NCBI GenBank assembly: GCA_900769115.1 | Contig: CAAGFJ010000068.1 | Span: forward strand, 1 to 23,418 | Length of the DNA: 23,418 bases | Source: Lachnospiraceae bacterium | GTDB lineage: Bacteria; Bacillota; Clostridia; Lachnospirales; Lachnospiraceae | Direction of reading: 5' to 3' | Shown: positions 14,693-23,268 of the stretch, one piece after another | How the letters are laid out: every line of letters starts with the position of its first letter | How positions within the stretch are numbered: the stretch's first letter is position 1 | Notes under the pieces: generated by a model | What the model was told of the DNA's origin: nothing | What the model saw: only the letters and a program-made list of their open reading frames with translations | Database searches by the model: none | Made by a program: the position numbers and the translations under genes

Positions 14693-15895
14693 TTACTTAT
14701 AATTCAACAGATGTCCCATCTTATCCTGTTTGGTCTTCAGATAAAAAGCATCATATTTGCCTGGTTCCATAACGATTGGTACACGCTCCACAATGCTTAA
14801 TCCATATCCTTCTAATCCATACACTTTAAGCGGATTATTCGTCATCAATCGAAGCTCCTTCACCCCAAGATCTACCAGGATCTGTGTTCCAATCGTATAA
14901 TCTCTTGCATCCTCCGGGAAACCTAATTCCAGATTCGCTTCTACGGTATCTAATCCCTGATCCTGTAACTGGTATGCACGAATCTTGTTGATCAGACCAA
15001 TTCCTCTGCCTTCCTGACGAAGATATAATAATACACCACGACCTTCTTTGGCAATCATTTTCATTGCGGCATCATACTGCTGTCCGCAATCACATCTTGC
15101 GGAACCTAGTGCATCGCCGGTCAGACACTCAGAATGCACTCTGCAAAGCACCGGCTTACCGTCTGTAATATCCCCCTTAACAAGTGCCACATGATGTTCG
15201 CCATTTAGCTTGTTCACATATCCATAGATTGTGAATTCACCATAACGGGTTGGCATCTTGGCATGTGCCACACACTCAACAAATACTTCGTGCTCTTTGC
15301 GGTACTGAATGAGGTCCGCAATCGTTCCGATCTTCAGATCATGCTTCTTGGCAAATGCGATCAGATCCTCTTTCCTGGCCATCATGCCATCTTCCTTCAT
15401 GATCTCACAGCAAAGTCCAACCGGCTTAAGTCCTGCTAACTTCATGAAATCAACGGTGGCCTCGGTATGTCCCTGACGCTCAATGACACCACCCGGTCTT
15501 GCCTCTAATGGGAACATGTGTCCCGGTCTCCGGAAGTCTTCCGGCTTTGCATCATCCTCTACAAACTTACGGGCTGTAATACCTCTCTCATATGCTGAGA
15601 TACCAGTTGTTGTACTTACATGATCCACTGATACAGAAAATGCCGTACAATGATTATCCGTATTGGTAATACACATCTGCGGCAGGTTCAGTTTATCCGT
15701 ATAACTTGCATCCATTGGCATACAGATCAGACCTCTTGCATAACTTGCCATAAAGTTGACATTCTCTGTCGTGGCAAACTCTGCTGCACAGATCACATCT
15801 CCTTCATTTTCTCTGTTCTCATCATCTAAAATGACGATGCATTTTCCAGCCCTCAGATCTTCGGCTAATTCTAATGTTGTATTAAATTCTGACAT
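14693..15895 (-). CDS. ribBA: Bifunctional DHBP synthase / GTP cyclohydrolase II
   Basis: RibBA supplies both precursors of riboflavin: its N-terminal half makes 3,4-dihydroxy-2-butanone 4-phosphate from ribulose 5-phosphate, and its C-terminal half opens GTP to the first pyrimidine intermediate. Both active sites look intact in the 400-residue protein. The DHBP half (1 to about 200) shows ILDDENRENEGD, RPGHMFPL and GHTEATVDF. The cyclohydrolase half (about 205-400) shows RVHSECLTGD, SARCDCGQQ (zinc cysteines) and YLRQEGRGIGL. AAGGAG stands 6 bases before the ATG. It lies 57 bases downstream of ribE on the same strand, under the FMN riboswitch. Confidence 0.97.
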   Translation of the reverse strand: MSEFNTTLELAEDLRAGKCIVILDDENRENEGDVICAAEFATTENVNFMASYARGLICMPMDASYTDKLNLPQMCITNTDNHCTAFSVSVDHVSTTTGISAYERGITARKFVEDDAKPEDFRRPGHMFPLEARPGGVIERQGHTEATVDFMKLAGLKPVGLCCEIMKEDGMMARKEDLIAFAKKHDLKIGTIADLIQYRKEHEVFVECVAHAKMPTRYGEFTIYGYVNKLNGEHHVALVKGDITDGKPVLCRVHSECLTGDALGSARCDCGQQYDAAMKMIAKEGRGVLLYLRQEGRGIGLINKIRAYQLQDQGLDTVEANLELGFPEDARDYTIGTQILVDLGVKELRLMTNNPLKVYGLEGYGLSIVERVPIVMEPGKYDAFYLKTKQDKMGHLLNYK

Positions 15896-15952
15896 AATGA
15901 TCTCCTTTCCATTCCGTCATCCTCTTATTATGCTCTATTGGATTCCTGTTCA

Positions 15953-16612
15953 TCAGGCAAATCCATTCTTTGCTAAAAAATCCATGGATATTCCACTTTT
16001 TGTGGTTTCTTCTTCCACACAGGTTTCATAATGCATTAATTTATCAATATATTTCCCCACAATGTCATTTTCAAGATTCACAATGTCTCCCGCTTTCTTT
16101 GATAACAATGTGGTGTGTGCTGCGGTATGCGGAATCAGGGATACCTTGAAACACGAATCATCCACATAGGCAACCGTAAGGGATACGCCATCAATGGCAA
16201 TCGAACCTTTCTCGATAATATATCGCAACAACTTGGCAGGTGTCTTAACCGTTACCCAGACCGCATTGTCTTCTTTTACAAAACTCTCGATCTGTCCGGT
16301 TCCATCTATATGACCGCTTACGATATGACCACCAAAACGCCCATTTGCCGCCATGGCACGTTCCATATTCACTTTACTTCCCTTTGATAGTGCACCTAAA
16401 GAGGAACGGCGTATCGTTTCCGGCATCACATCTACAGTAAAAGTATCCGATGTCTTCTCCGTAACCGTCAGACACACTCCATTCACAGCAATGGAATCTC
16501 CAATATGCATATCTTCAAAGATCAGATTGCCCCGCAATGTCATCTTTGCTGCTTTTGTCCCATGGCTGATTGACACGACAGTCCCCAATTCTTCTACAAT
16601 ACCTGTAAACAT
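15953..16612 (-). CDS. ribE: Riboflavin synthase alpha subunit
   Basis: RibE dismutates two 6,7-dimethyl-8-ribityllumazine molecules to riboflavin and a recycled pyrimidine. The roughly 219-residue protein has the two homologous lumazine-binding barrels. The first opens with MFTGIVEELG and contains GDSIAVNGVCLTV and ADVMPETIRRSSL-like sequence. The second opens at FGGHIVSGHIDGTG and contains GSIAIDGVSLTV and SLIPHTAAHTTL. I take the ATG at 16610-16612, where family members begin MFTGIVEE and AGGAAG lies 7 bases upstream. The ATG at 16630 sits directly against the terminator T-run. It is the first gene behind the FMN riboswitch. Some annotations call this gene ribC. Confidence 0.95.
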   Translation of the reverse strand: MFTGIVEELGTVVSISHGTKAAKMTLRGNLIFEDMHIGDSIAVNGVCLTVTEKTSDTFTVDVMPETIRRSSLGALSKGSKVNMERAMAANGRFGGHIVSGHIDGTGQIESFVKEDNAVWVTVKTPAKLLRYIIEKGSIAIDGVSLTVAYVDDSCFKVSLIPHTAAHTTLLSKKAGDIVNLENDIVGKYIDKLMHYETCVEEETTKSGISMDFLAKNGFA

Positions 16613-16629
16613 ATTCTCACTTCCTAACA

Positions 16630-16661
16630 TAAAAAGTCCTGAAGATTCACACTTCAGGACT
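16630..16661 (-). terminator. Riboswitch-controlled terminator before ribE
   Basis: A perfect 10-bp stem (16635-16644 with 16652-16661, 7-base loop) is followed on the minus strand by five T residues. It lies about 85 bases after the riboswitch and just before the ribE ribosome binding site. Its upstream arm (CCTGAAG) can also pair with CTTCAGG in riboswitch stem P1, which fits a terminator/antiterminator switch. Confidence 0.85.
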
Positions 16662-16747
16662 CAGCTTCTTAATTATCATTCTATCGGACTTTCTAACCCC
16701 ATAACCAGCGCTTTCTTACAATGCAAGCACTTACAGGTTCCATCCGT

Positions 16748-16870
16748 TCTTCTTCCATCCAGACTATACTGTCGGCACCGGAATCTCACCGGTTCCTGCC
16801 TTACGGCTCGCGGGCTTAGAAAGCAACGCTTTCCTTACCGCCGGTGGGGAATCTCACCCCGCCCTGAAGA
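16748..16870 (-). promoter_or_regulatory. FMN riboswitch (RFN element)
   Basis: Read on the minus strand, this is a full RFN aptamer: TTCTTCAGGGCGGGGTGAGA begins the P1/P2 region, then ACCGGCGGTAA, AGCCCGCGAGCC, CCGGTGAGATTCCGGTGCC, and the invariant CGACAGTATAGTCTGGATGG before the closing GAAGAA of P1. It binds FMN. With the terminator at 16630-16661 it should lower transcription of ribE-ribBA-ribH when FMN is plentiful. ribD lies upstream of it and is not controlled by this terminator. Confidence 0.96.
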
Positions 16871-16891
16871 ATCATTCATTTGTCGGTGCTT

Positions 16892-16920
16892 ATTATAACG
16901 CGTCACACATAGATATGCAA
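16892..16920 (-). promoter_or_regulatory. Promoter of the riboswitch-ribE transcript
   Basis: On the minus strand, TTGCAT (16915-16920), a 17-base spacer and a perfect TATAAT (16892-16897) predict a start near 16885. That is about 15 bases before the FMN aptamer, so the riboswitch transcript has its own promoter after ribD. Confidence 0.75.
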
Positions 16921-17001
16921 GTGGATATTTGCATTTTCCAAATATTGTTTTCCTTTATTATAGAAAGACCTCTTTCCACTGAAAATGATACTTACTAATC
17001 A

Positions 17002-17038
17002 TTTGACATATATCTGCTATAGTACATCATATGTCAAA
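17002..17038 (-). other. Inverted repeat spanning the ribD stop codon
   Basis: TTTGACATAT (17002-17011) and its exact complement (17029-17038) form a 10-bp stem. The ribD stop codon (17017-17019) lies in the 17-base loop. No T-run follows on the minus strand, so it is not a classical terminator. It could stabilise the ribD 3' end or bind a protein. Confidence 0.5.
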
Positions 17039-18126
17039 AGAATATCCTCCCCAATCTTATCTGCGGTTAATAACTGACATTGGAACCCTTCTGTTGCTAA
17101 TTCCACTCCTGCTCCCCCAACCGGAGTATAAAGACCTGCTCCTCCAAATAATTTCGGTGCCACATATGCCTCGATCCGCTTCACAATCCCTGCCTGCAAT
17201 GCTGCATAGTTAAGGGTGGATCCCCCTTCTAATAAGATACCATCTATCTGACGTTCTCCTAATTTCACCATAAGATCAGACAGATCCAGTTTCCCATCCT
17301 GTTCTGCCGCAACCAGAATCTCAACCCCCTGTTCCTCTAACGCCTGCCTCTGTTCATTCCAGAACCGCTTATACTCAGAATGCGGTTCAATCGTTGCCAC
17401 AATCGTTGGTATCTCTTTCGCCGTTGTTACCACCTGACTTGATAATGGGATCCGCAATTTGGAATCACAGATAATGCGGATTGGATTGCGTCCATCCGGA
17501 ATCCGGCAGGTAAGCATGGGATCATCATTTAATACCGTTCCTATTCCCACCATGATTCCCTTTAATGCATTTCTTGTCTGCTGCACCCTTGCTCTCGATT
17601 CTTCTCCGGAGATCCACTTCGAATGTCCGGTTCTCGTCGCAATCTTACCATCTAATGTCATCGCATATTTCATCAATACATAAGGTGTCTTTGTCGTAAT
17701 ATAATGGAAAAATACCGGATTCAAAGCATCACATTCTTCTTTGAGAACTTCTGTTTCCACCTCTATCCCCGCTTCCCTCAATTGCCGGATTCCCTTTCCT
17801 GCCACAAGCACATTCGGGTCATTGGAACCCACATATACTTTACGGATGCCATGTTCTATGATTGCCTGTGTACATGGCGGCTGCTTTCCCTGATGACAGC
17901 AAGGTTCTAAGGTTACATACAGCTCTGCACCTTTTGCATCCTCTGCATTTTTCAGATTCTGAAACGCATTCCGTTCTGCGTGGAGATCTCCGTACTTTGC
18001 ATGATAGCCTTCACTGATGATCTGACCATCCTTCACAATGACTGCCCCTACTAACGGATTCGGATTCACCCTGCCAACTCCTGATTTTGCCAGTTCAATT
18101 GCCCGTCGCATATATTTTTCTTCCAT
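17017..18126 (-). CDS. ribD: Bifunctional riboflavin deaminase/reductase
   Basis: RibD carries out the second and third steps of the pyrimidine branch of riboflavin synthesis: deamination of the ring, then NADPH-dependent reduction of the ribosyl side chain. In the 369-residue protein the deaminase domain (1 to about 145) has H49-A-E51 and PCCHQGKQPPC (75-85) with zinc ligands His49, Cys76 and Cys85. The reductase domain follows from about 147, with YAMTLDGKIATRTGHSKWIS, VGIGTVLNDDP and LLEGGSTLN. GGAGG lies 8 bases upstream of the ATG. It has its own promoter at 18179-18206 and no riboswitch upstream; the RFN element lies downstream, before ribE, which is unusual for a rib operon. Confidence 0.96.
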   Translation of the reverse strand: MEEKYMRRAIELAKSGVGRVNPNPLVGAVIVKDGQIISEGYHAKYGDLHAERNAFQNLKNAEDAKGAELYVTLEPCCHQGKQPPCTQAIIEHGIRKVYVGSNDPNVLVAGKGIRQLREAGIEVETEVLKEECDALNPVFFHYITTKTPYVLMKYAMTLDGKIATRTGHSKWISGEESRARVQQTRNALKGIMVGIGTVLNDDPMLTCRIPDGRNPIRIICDSKLRIPLSSQVVTTAKEIPTIVATIEPHSEYKRFWNEQRQALEEQGVEILVAAEQDGKLDLSDLMVKLGERQIDGILLEGGSTLNYAALQAGIVKRIEAYVAPKLFGGAGLYTPVGGAGVELATEGFQCQLLTADKIGEDILLTYDVL

Positions 18127-18178
18127 TCTGAACCTCCTCCATCTTATCCTGTTCTACAGTTTTTATTCTACTCTTTAG

Positions 18179-18206
18179 CATATATTCGCCTCAAGCCTTT
18201 TGTCAA
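18179..18206 (-). promoter_or_regulatory. ribD promoter
   Basis: On the minus strand, a perfect TTGACA (18201-18206), a 16-base spacer and TATATG (18179-18184) lie about 50 bases before the ribD start. No RFN-like sequence is present between this promoter and ribD. Confidence 0.6.
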
Positions 18207-18247
18207 GATAATCTATATAAACTATATGAAAACACAAGTAAATTCCG

Positions 18248-18266
18248 TTAGTAAAAGTTTTACTAA
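18248..18266. promoter_or_regulatory. Operator-like palindrome between ribD and galK
   Basis: TTAGTAAAA-G-TTTTACTAA is a perfect 19-base palindrome, 7 bases upstream of the proposed galK -35. Such AT-rich dyads are typical of LacI/GalR-family operators. No regulator gene is in the window, so the protein is unknown. Confidence 0.55.
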
Positions 18267-18273
18267 ATCATCA

Positions 18274-18302
18274 TTGATTTTTTACTTATTCTGTTTTATG
18301 AT
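18274..18302 (+). promoter_or_regulatory. Promoter of the gal operon
   Basis: TTGATT (18274-18279), a 17-base spacer and TATGAT (18297-18302) predict a start near 18309 and a leader of about 88 bases. The leader contains a perfect 12-base palindrome ATACTATAGTAT (18352-18363) of unknown meaning. Confidence 0.55.
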
Positions 18303-18396
18303 ATTCTTAACAACAAGAAACGATACAGCATATGCGCGGCAGAACTAATATATACTATAGTATTTTACATGTATCACTACGAAAAGGAGAACACTT

Positions 18397-19677
18397 ATGT
18401 TACGAACCGATGTATTGAAGAACGATTTACAAAAACAGATTCACACAGATCTCTTAACCGACATTTATGTAGACAGCACCAGGATTCCATACCAGACTAA
18501 GCGTTATATCGACGCAATCACAGCATACGAGAATCATTTCGGTATCGATGAAGTTGAGATCTATTCCGCTCCGGGGCGAAGCGAGATTGGTGGTAACCAC
18601 ACCGATCACCAACATGGAGAAGTATTAGCTGCCTCCATCAACAACGATGCCATCGCCATCGTAAAAGCCCTGGATGAACCAATTGTCAAGGTCATCTCAG
18701 ATGGTTATGATCTGATCACTATCTCTTTAGAGAATCTTGCAAAGATACCAGAAGAAGAAGGAACTACTATTTCCCTGATCAAAGGTGTTCTTGCTGGACT
18801 TGTAGAACACGGTCACAAGATTGGAGGCTTTCAGGCATACATTACAAGTGACGTTCTGATCGGCGCTGGTCTTTCCTCTTCCGCTGCATTTGAGACGATC
18901 ATTGGAACAATTATTTCCGGATTATATAACGATATGAGTATTTCTGCGATTGAGATTGCCATTATTGGACAATATGCAGAGAATATATACTTCGGAAAGC
19001 CGTGTGGTCTAATGGATCAGATGGCATGCTCGGTGGGAAGTCTTGTTCATATCAACTTTGCAAATCCAGGCGACCCTATAGTAGAACGGGTAGAATTTGA
19101 CCTGGATGCACATGGCTACAGCCTCTGCATCACCGATACTAAGGGGTCTCATGCTGACTTAACTCCAGATTATGCAGCCATCCCAGCGGAGATGAAGGCA
19201 GCTGCAGCCTGCTTTGGCAAAGAAGTTCTTGGTGAAGTCAGCAAAGAAGAGATTCTTTCCAATCTGAATGTCATCCGCGAGAAAGTAAATGACCGTGCTG
19301 CCCTTCGTGCAATCCATTTTGTATATGAAAATGAACGTGTCCAAAAGGAAGTAACTGCCTTGCAGGAGGATCAGTTCGACACATTTCTGCAGACCGTAAA
19401 GGAATCTGGCGATTCCTCATATAAATATCTGCAAAATGTCTATACCTGTCATGACATAGAGCACCAGAATGTATCCATTGCACTTGCTTTAAGTGATATT
19501 CTGTTAAAAGAAAATGGTGTCAGCCGTGTACATGGCGGCGGCTTTGCCGGAACTATTCAGGCATTTGTAAAAAATGACGCAGTTGCTGAATACAAACAGG
19601 GAATGGAGGCACTTTTTGGCGAAGGTGCCTGTGACGTATTAAAGATCCGCAAGTACGGCGGAATGAAAGTTTTATAA
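18397..19677 (+). CDS. galK: Galactokinase
   Basis: GalK phosphorylates alpha-D-galactose with ATP to galactose 1-phosphate, the entry to the Leloir pathway. The 426-residue protein is a GHMP kinase. The galactokinase signature GRSEIGGNHTDH is at 60-71, the ATP-binding GAGLSSSAAFE at 156-166, and the C-terminal GHMP motif VHGGGFAGTIQAFV near 380-395. It is somewhat longer than the E. coli enzyme, with about 40 extra N-terminal residues, as in other clostridial forms. AAAGGAG is 9 bases before the start. galE follows after 28 bases and galT after another 15, so the three form one operon. Confidence 0.96.
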   Translation: MLRTDVLKNDLQKQIHTDLLTDIYVDSTRIPYQTKRYIDAITAYENHFGIDEVEIYSAPGRSEIGGNHTDHQHGEVLAASINNDAIAIVKALDEPIVKVISDGYDLITISLENLAKIPEEEGTTISLIKGVLAGLVEHGHKIGGFQAYITSDVLIGAGLSSSAAFETIIGTIISGLYNDMSISAIEIAIIGQYAENIYFGKPCGLMDQMACSVGSLVHINFANPGDPIVERVEFDLDAHGYSLCITDTKGSHADLTPDYAAIPAEMKAAAACFGKEVLGEVSKEEILSNLNVIREKVNDRAALRAIHFVYENERVQKEVTALQEDQFDTFLQTVKESGDSSYKYLQNVYTCHDIEHQNVSIALALSDILLKENGVSRVHGGGFAGTIQAFVKNDAVAEYKQGMEALFGEGACDVLKIRKYGGMKVL

Positions 19678-19705
19678 TATCATTAAGAATCAGGAGGATA
19701 AGATT

Positions 19706-20701
19706 ATGGGTAGTATTTTAGTATTAGGTGGTGCTGGTTATATTGGTTCCCACACCGTATATGAATTAATTGCTTCCGGCGAGAACGTCGTTGTGGTAGA
19801 CAATTTAGAGACTGGTTTCCGCAAGGCGGTTCATCCAGATGCAAAGTTTTACGAGGGCGATATTCGGAATCGTGCATTTCTCGATTCTGTATTCGAGAAC
19901 GAGGACATTGATGGTGTTATTCATTTTGCAGCAAATTCCCAGGTTGGCGAGAGCATGATAAAGCCATTAAAATATTATAATAACAACCTCTGCGGAACCG
20001 AGGTTCTGCTGGAAAGCATGGTAGCGCACGGCATTGATAAGATCGTATTCTCTTCTACAGCTGCTACTTATGGCGAACCGGAGCGTATTCCAATCTTAGA
20101 GACAGACCGCACCCTTCCAACAAACTGCTATGGCGAAACGAAACTTTCCATGGAGAAGATGTTTAAGTGGACATCTAAGGCACATGATCTTCGATTCGTT
20201 TCTCTTCGATACTTCAATGCCTGCGGCGCACATCCGAATGGATTGATTGGCGAAGCACACAATCCAGAGACACACTTAATCCCATTGATTTTGCAGGTTC
20301 CAAATGGCAAGCGGGAGTTTATCTCTATCTTTGGTAATGATTACGAAACAAAAGACGGCACCTGCGTCAGAGACTACATCCATGTAAATGATCTTGCCCA
20401 GGCTCATATTCTCGCAATGAAATACCTTCGGGAAGGCAACGACAGTAACATTTTTAACTTAGGAAACGGTGTTGGATTCACAGTCAAGGAGGTGGTAGAA
20501 ACCGCCCGCAAAGTTACCGGACATCCAATCCCTGCAAAAGAAGAACCTCGTCGTGCCGGTGACCCTTCCACTTTAATTGCATCCAGCGAAAAGGCAAAAC
20601 AGGTTCTTGGCTGGAAGCCACAATTTGATGATTTGGAAACCATCATTTCGACAGCCTGGAACTGGCATAGTAACCATCCAAACGGATATGAAAATGCATA
20701 A
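19706..20701 (+). CDS. galE: UDP-glucose 4-epimerase
   Basis: GalE interconverts UDP-galactose and UDP-glucose with a bound NAD, regenerating the uridyl donor for GalT and supplying UDP-galactose for glycans. The 331-residue protein is a short-chain dehydrogenase/reductase of the extended class: Rossmann motif GGAGYIGSH (8-16), VIHFAANSQVGES, SSTAATYGEP, and the catalytic Tyr142-x3-Lys146 in NCYGETK. RYFNACGAHP and the late VRDYIHVNDLAQAH are typical of GalE. AGGAGG is 8 bases before the ATG. Length is normal. Confidence 0.96.
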   Translation: MGSILVLGGAGYIGSHTVYELIASGENVVVVDNLETGFRKAVHPDAKFYEGDIRNRAFLDSVFENEDIDGVIHFAANSQVGESMIKPLKYYNNNLCGTEVLLESMVAHGIDKIVFSSTAATYGEPERIPILETDRTLPTNCYGETKLSMEKMFKWTSKAHDLRFVSLRYFNACGAHPNGLIGEAHNPETHLIPLILQVPNGKREFISIFGNDYETKDGTCVRDYIHVNDLAQAHILAMKYLREGNDSNIFNLGNGVGFTVKEVVETARKVTGHPIPAKEEPRRAGDPSTLIASSEKAKQVLGWKPQFDDLETIISTAWNWHSNHPNGYENA

Positions 20702-20716
20702 AAGGAGGTATCTGCC

Positions 20717-22207
20717 ATGATTAACAAACTAATTCAGGAATTGACAACCTATGGCCTGCACAACGGCCTGATTGACCCTGCCGATGAAATATTTGTTACC
20801 AATTCCCTATTAGCACTATTTGAATTACATGAGTATGAAGATTCGGATGAGAACATTACTCCCCGACCTTTACACCTCATTTTAGAGGATCTTATGACTT
20901 ATGCACATGAACATGGAATATTAGAGGACGACACCATTACTACGAAGGATCTGTTTGATACAAAGATTATGGGATTATTGACTCCTCCTCCTTCTGTTGT
21001 GCGCAAAACCTTTGCTGAAAAATATGTTGTATCTCCCAAAGAAGCAACCAGTTATTACTATCAATTCAGCAAAGCAACAAACTATATCCGTACAGACCGT
21101 ATTGCAAAGGATGAGAAATGGATAACCGATACTGAATTCGGCCCTATTGATATTACAATTAATCTCTCAAAACCAGAAAAAGATCCGCGTGATATTGCCA
21201 AGGCCGGTCAGGCAAAGAAGTCCGGCTATCCAAGTTGTCTTCTCTGTAAGGAAAACGAAGGATATGCCGGCCATTTCTCACATCCAGCCAGACAGAACCA
21301 CCGTATTATTCCTTTAACCCTTTGTGGAGAACCTTATTTTTTGCAGTACTCCCCATATGTATACTATAACGAGCATTGCATTATCTTTAACGAAAAACAT
21401 ATCCCTATGAAGATCAATAAAGCTGCATTTGAAAAATTATTAGATTTTGTACGATTATTTCCACATTATACAGCAGGTTCTAATGCAGACCTACCAATTG
21501 TTGGAGGTTCTATCCTAAGCCATGATCATTTCCAAGGTGGAGGCTATGTATTTGCCATGGCAAAAGCTCCTTACGAAACGGAATTTACATTACCGGATTA
21601 TCCGGATGTACATGCCGGCACTGTAAAATGGCCAATGTCTGTAATTCGTCTACAAGGTAAGAATACCGGTTCCATCGTTGCCGCAGCAGACCACATCCTG
21701 TCAACATGGAGAAATTATACAGATGAAGCAGCTTATATTTTCAGTGAAACAGATGGAACTCCACATAATACGATCACACCGATTGCAAGAATGCATGAGG
21801 ATCTGTTTGAACTTGATCTGGTACTCCGCAACAACATTACAACCGAAGAATGTCCGATGGGATTATACCATCCACATGCAGAATATCATCACATTAAGAA
21901 AGAGAATATCGGTCTGATCGAAGTAATGGGACTTGCCGTTCTTCCTGCCCGCCTAAAGAAAGAAATGGCCGCCTTAGAGCAGGCAATCCTGCAGCACAAA
22001 GATCTCCGTGCAGATGAGACAATTGCATCTCATGCAGATTGGGCAGAATGTTGGATTCCTAAATACGAGATTAATGCCGATAACATCCACTCTATCGTAC
22101 AAAAAGAGATTGGTATTGTGTTCTCCCACGTATTAGAAGATGCTGGTGTATACAAACGCAATACAGACGGACAGGCCGCATTCCAGCGATTCTTGTCTAC
22201 TCTATAA
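20717..22207 (+). CDS. galT: UDP-glucose--hexose-1-phosphate uridylyltransferase, type 2
   Basis: GalT exchanges uridylyl groups between UDP-glucose and galactose 1-phosphate. The 496-residue protein is of the Firmicutes type 2 class, longer than and only distantly similar to the E. coli form. Seen segments are the N-terminal helical region, a cysteine-bearing SCLLCKENEGYAG, RIIPLTLCGEPYFLQYSPYV, the histidine cluster LSHDHFQGG (His269 and His271) and the late MGLYHPHAEYHHIKKENIG. AAAGGAGG lies just before the ATG, 15 bases after galE. No clear terminator hairpin follows. Confidence 0.95.
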   Translation: MINKLIQELTTYGLHNGLIDPADEIFVTNSLLALFELHEYEDSDENITPRPLHLILEDLMTYAHEHGILEDDTITTKDLFDTKIMGLLTPPPSVVRKTFAEKYVVSPKEATSYYYQFSKATNYIRTDRIAKDEKWITDTEFGPIDITINLSKPEKDPRDIAKAGQAKKSGYPSCLLCKENEGYAGHFSHPARQNHRIIPLTLCGEPYFLQYSPYVYYNEHCIIFNEKHIPMKINKAAFEKLLDFVRLFPHYTAGSNADLPIVGGSILSHDHFQGGGYVFAMAKAPYETEFTLPDYPDVHAGTVKWPMSVIRLQGKNTGSIVAAADHILSTWRNYTDEAAYIFSETDGTPHNTITPIARMHEDLFELDLVLRNNITTEECPMGLYHPHAEYHHIKKENIGLIEVMGLAVLPARLKKEMAALEQAILQHKDLRADETIASHADWAECWIPKYEINADNIHSIVQKEIGIVFSHVLEDAGVYKRNTDGQAAFQRFLSTL

Positions 22208-22254
22208 AACCGTACTTTTTGATAAAGATTTTTTCATTGTGCATAGAATATTCC

Positions 22255-22283
22255 TTGAATCCCGCACGCAAATACGATAAAAT
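22255..22283 (+). promoter_or_regulatory. Promoter of the DHH phosphoesterase gene
   Basis: TTGAAT (22255-22260), a 17-base spacer and TAAAAT (22278-22283) predict a start near 22290 and a leader of about 49 bases. The gene therefore need not depend on the gal transcript. Confidence 0.6.
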
Positions 22284-22338
22284 AGAATTAATTGTGAGAA
22301 GTCATAACACGATTGATTATTATTTGGGAGGTTAGGAT

Positions 22339-23256
22339 ATGAGATTAGTAACACGTTCCGATTTTGATGGACTTGCCTGTGGAACCTTGCTATTAGAAGC
22401 AGGCATTATTGATTCCTGGACATTTGCACATCCAAAGGACTTACAGGATGGATTAGTTCCAATCGACGAGAATGATTGCCTTGCCAATGTTCCTTTCGTA
22501 GAGGGCTGTGGGCTGTGGTTTGATCACCATTCGAGCGAACATGAACGCCAGCAGTTAGAAGGAAAGTATAAGGGTGAAAGCCGTATCACTCCATCTTGTG
22601 CCAGAATCATTTATGAATATTATGGTGGTGAGGAACGCTTCTCTCATTTTGATGAGATGATGGCAGCCGTTGACAAGGTAGACTCCGGTAATCTTACGAT
22701 TGATGAAGTACAGAATCCAACTGGATGGATTCTGATCGGATTCCTAATGGATCCTCGTACCGGTCTTGGAAGATGGCGTAACTTTACAATACCAAACTAC
22801 CGTCTGATGGAAGAGTTAATGCAGGCTTGCCGTACCATGAATACGGAAGAGATTCTTAATCTTCCAGATGTGAAGGAGCGAATCGAAGTTTACTTCGAGC
22901 AGACTGAGAAGTTTAAAGAGATGGTCAAGGCTCACACCCGTGTAGAGAAGGACGTTATCATCTCTGATCTTCGTGGTGTAGATCCAATCTATTCCGGTAA
23001 CCGTTTCATGATCTACAGCATGTATCCAGAACAGAATATTTCTGCCTGGATCGTTAATGGCAAAGGAGGTAAAGGATGTTCTGCCGCAGTCGGCTACAGT
23101 ATTCTGAACCGTACCTCTAACGTAGATGTCGGAAGCCTTATGTTAAAGTATGGCGGTGGCGGTCACAAAGCAGTCGGCACCTGTCAGTTTACAGATGAGA
23201 ATATGGATACCGAACTTCCTAAGATGTTAGACGAGCTTATCAATGGAGTTCACTAG
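22339..23256 (+). CDS. DHH-family phosphoesterase (exopolyphosphatase-like)
   Basis: The 305-residue protein has the DHH superfamily motifs: RSDFDGLACG near the N-terminus (Asp8 and Asp10, metal ligands), WFDHHSSEH with D62-H63-H64, an aspartate in AAVDKVDSG, and the DHHA1 substrate motif YGGGGHKAVGTCQF (Gly272-His276). Members include exopolyphosphatases, oligoribonuclease/pAp phosphatases (NrnA) and cyclic dinucleotide phosphodiesterases. This soluble, single-module form is often annotated as exopolyphosphatase, but the substrate is not settled by sequence. GGGAGG lies upstream of the ATG. It lies 131 bases after galT with its own promoter. The right repeat copy starts 12 bases after its stop. 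Confidence 0.88.
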   Translation: MRLVTRSDFDGLACGTLLLEAGIIDSWTFAHPKDLQDGLVPIDENDCLANVPFVEGCGLWFDHHSSEHERQQLEGKYKGESRITPSCARIIYEYYGGEERFSHFDEMMAAVDKVDSGNLTIDEVQNPTGWILIGFLMDPRTGLGRWRNFTIPNYRLMEELMQACRTMNTEEILNLPDVKERIEVYFEQTEKFKEMVKAHTRVEKDVIISDLRGVDPIYSGNRFMIYSMYPEQNISAWIVNGKGGKGCSAAVGYSILNRTSNVDVGSLMLKYGGGGHKAVGTCQFTDENMDTELPKMLDELINGVH

Positions 23257-23268
23257 TACACATCTACC

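Noticed and set aside
18225..18243. Possible catabolite (cre) site before galK
   Set aside because: TGAAAACACAAGTA resembles half of the consensus but lacks the central CG and the symmetry of a cre box.
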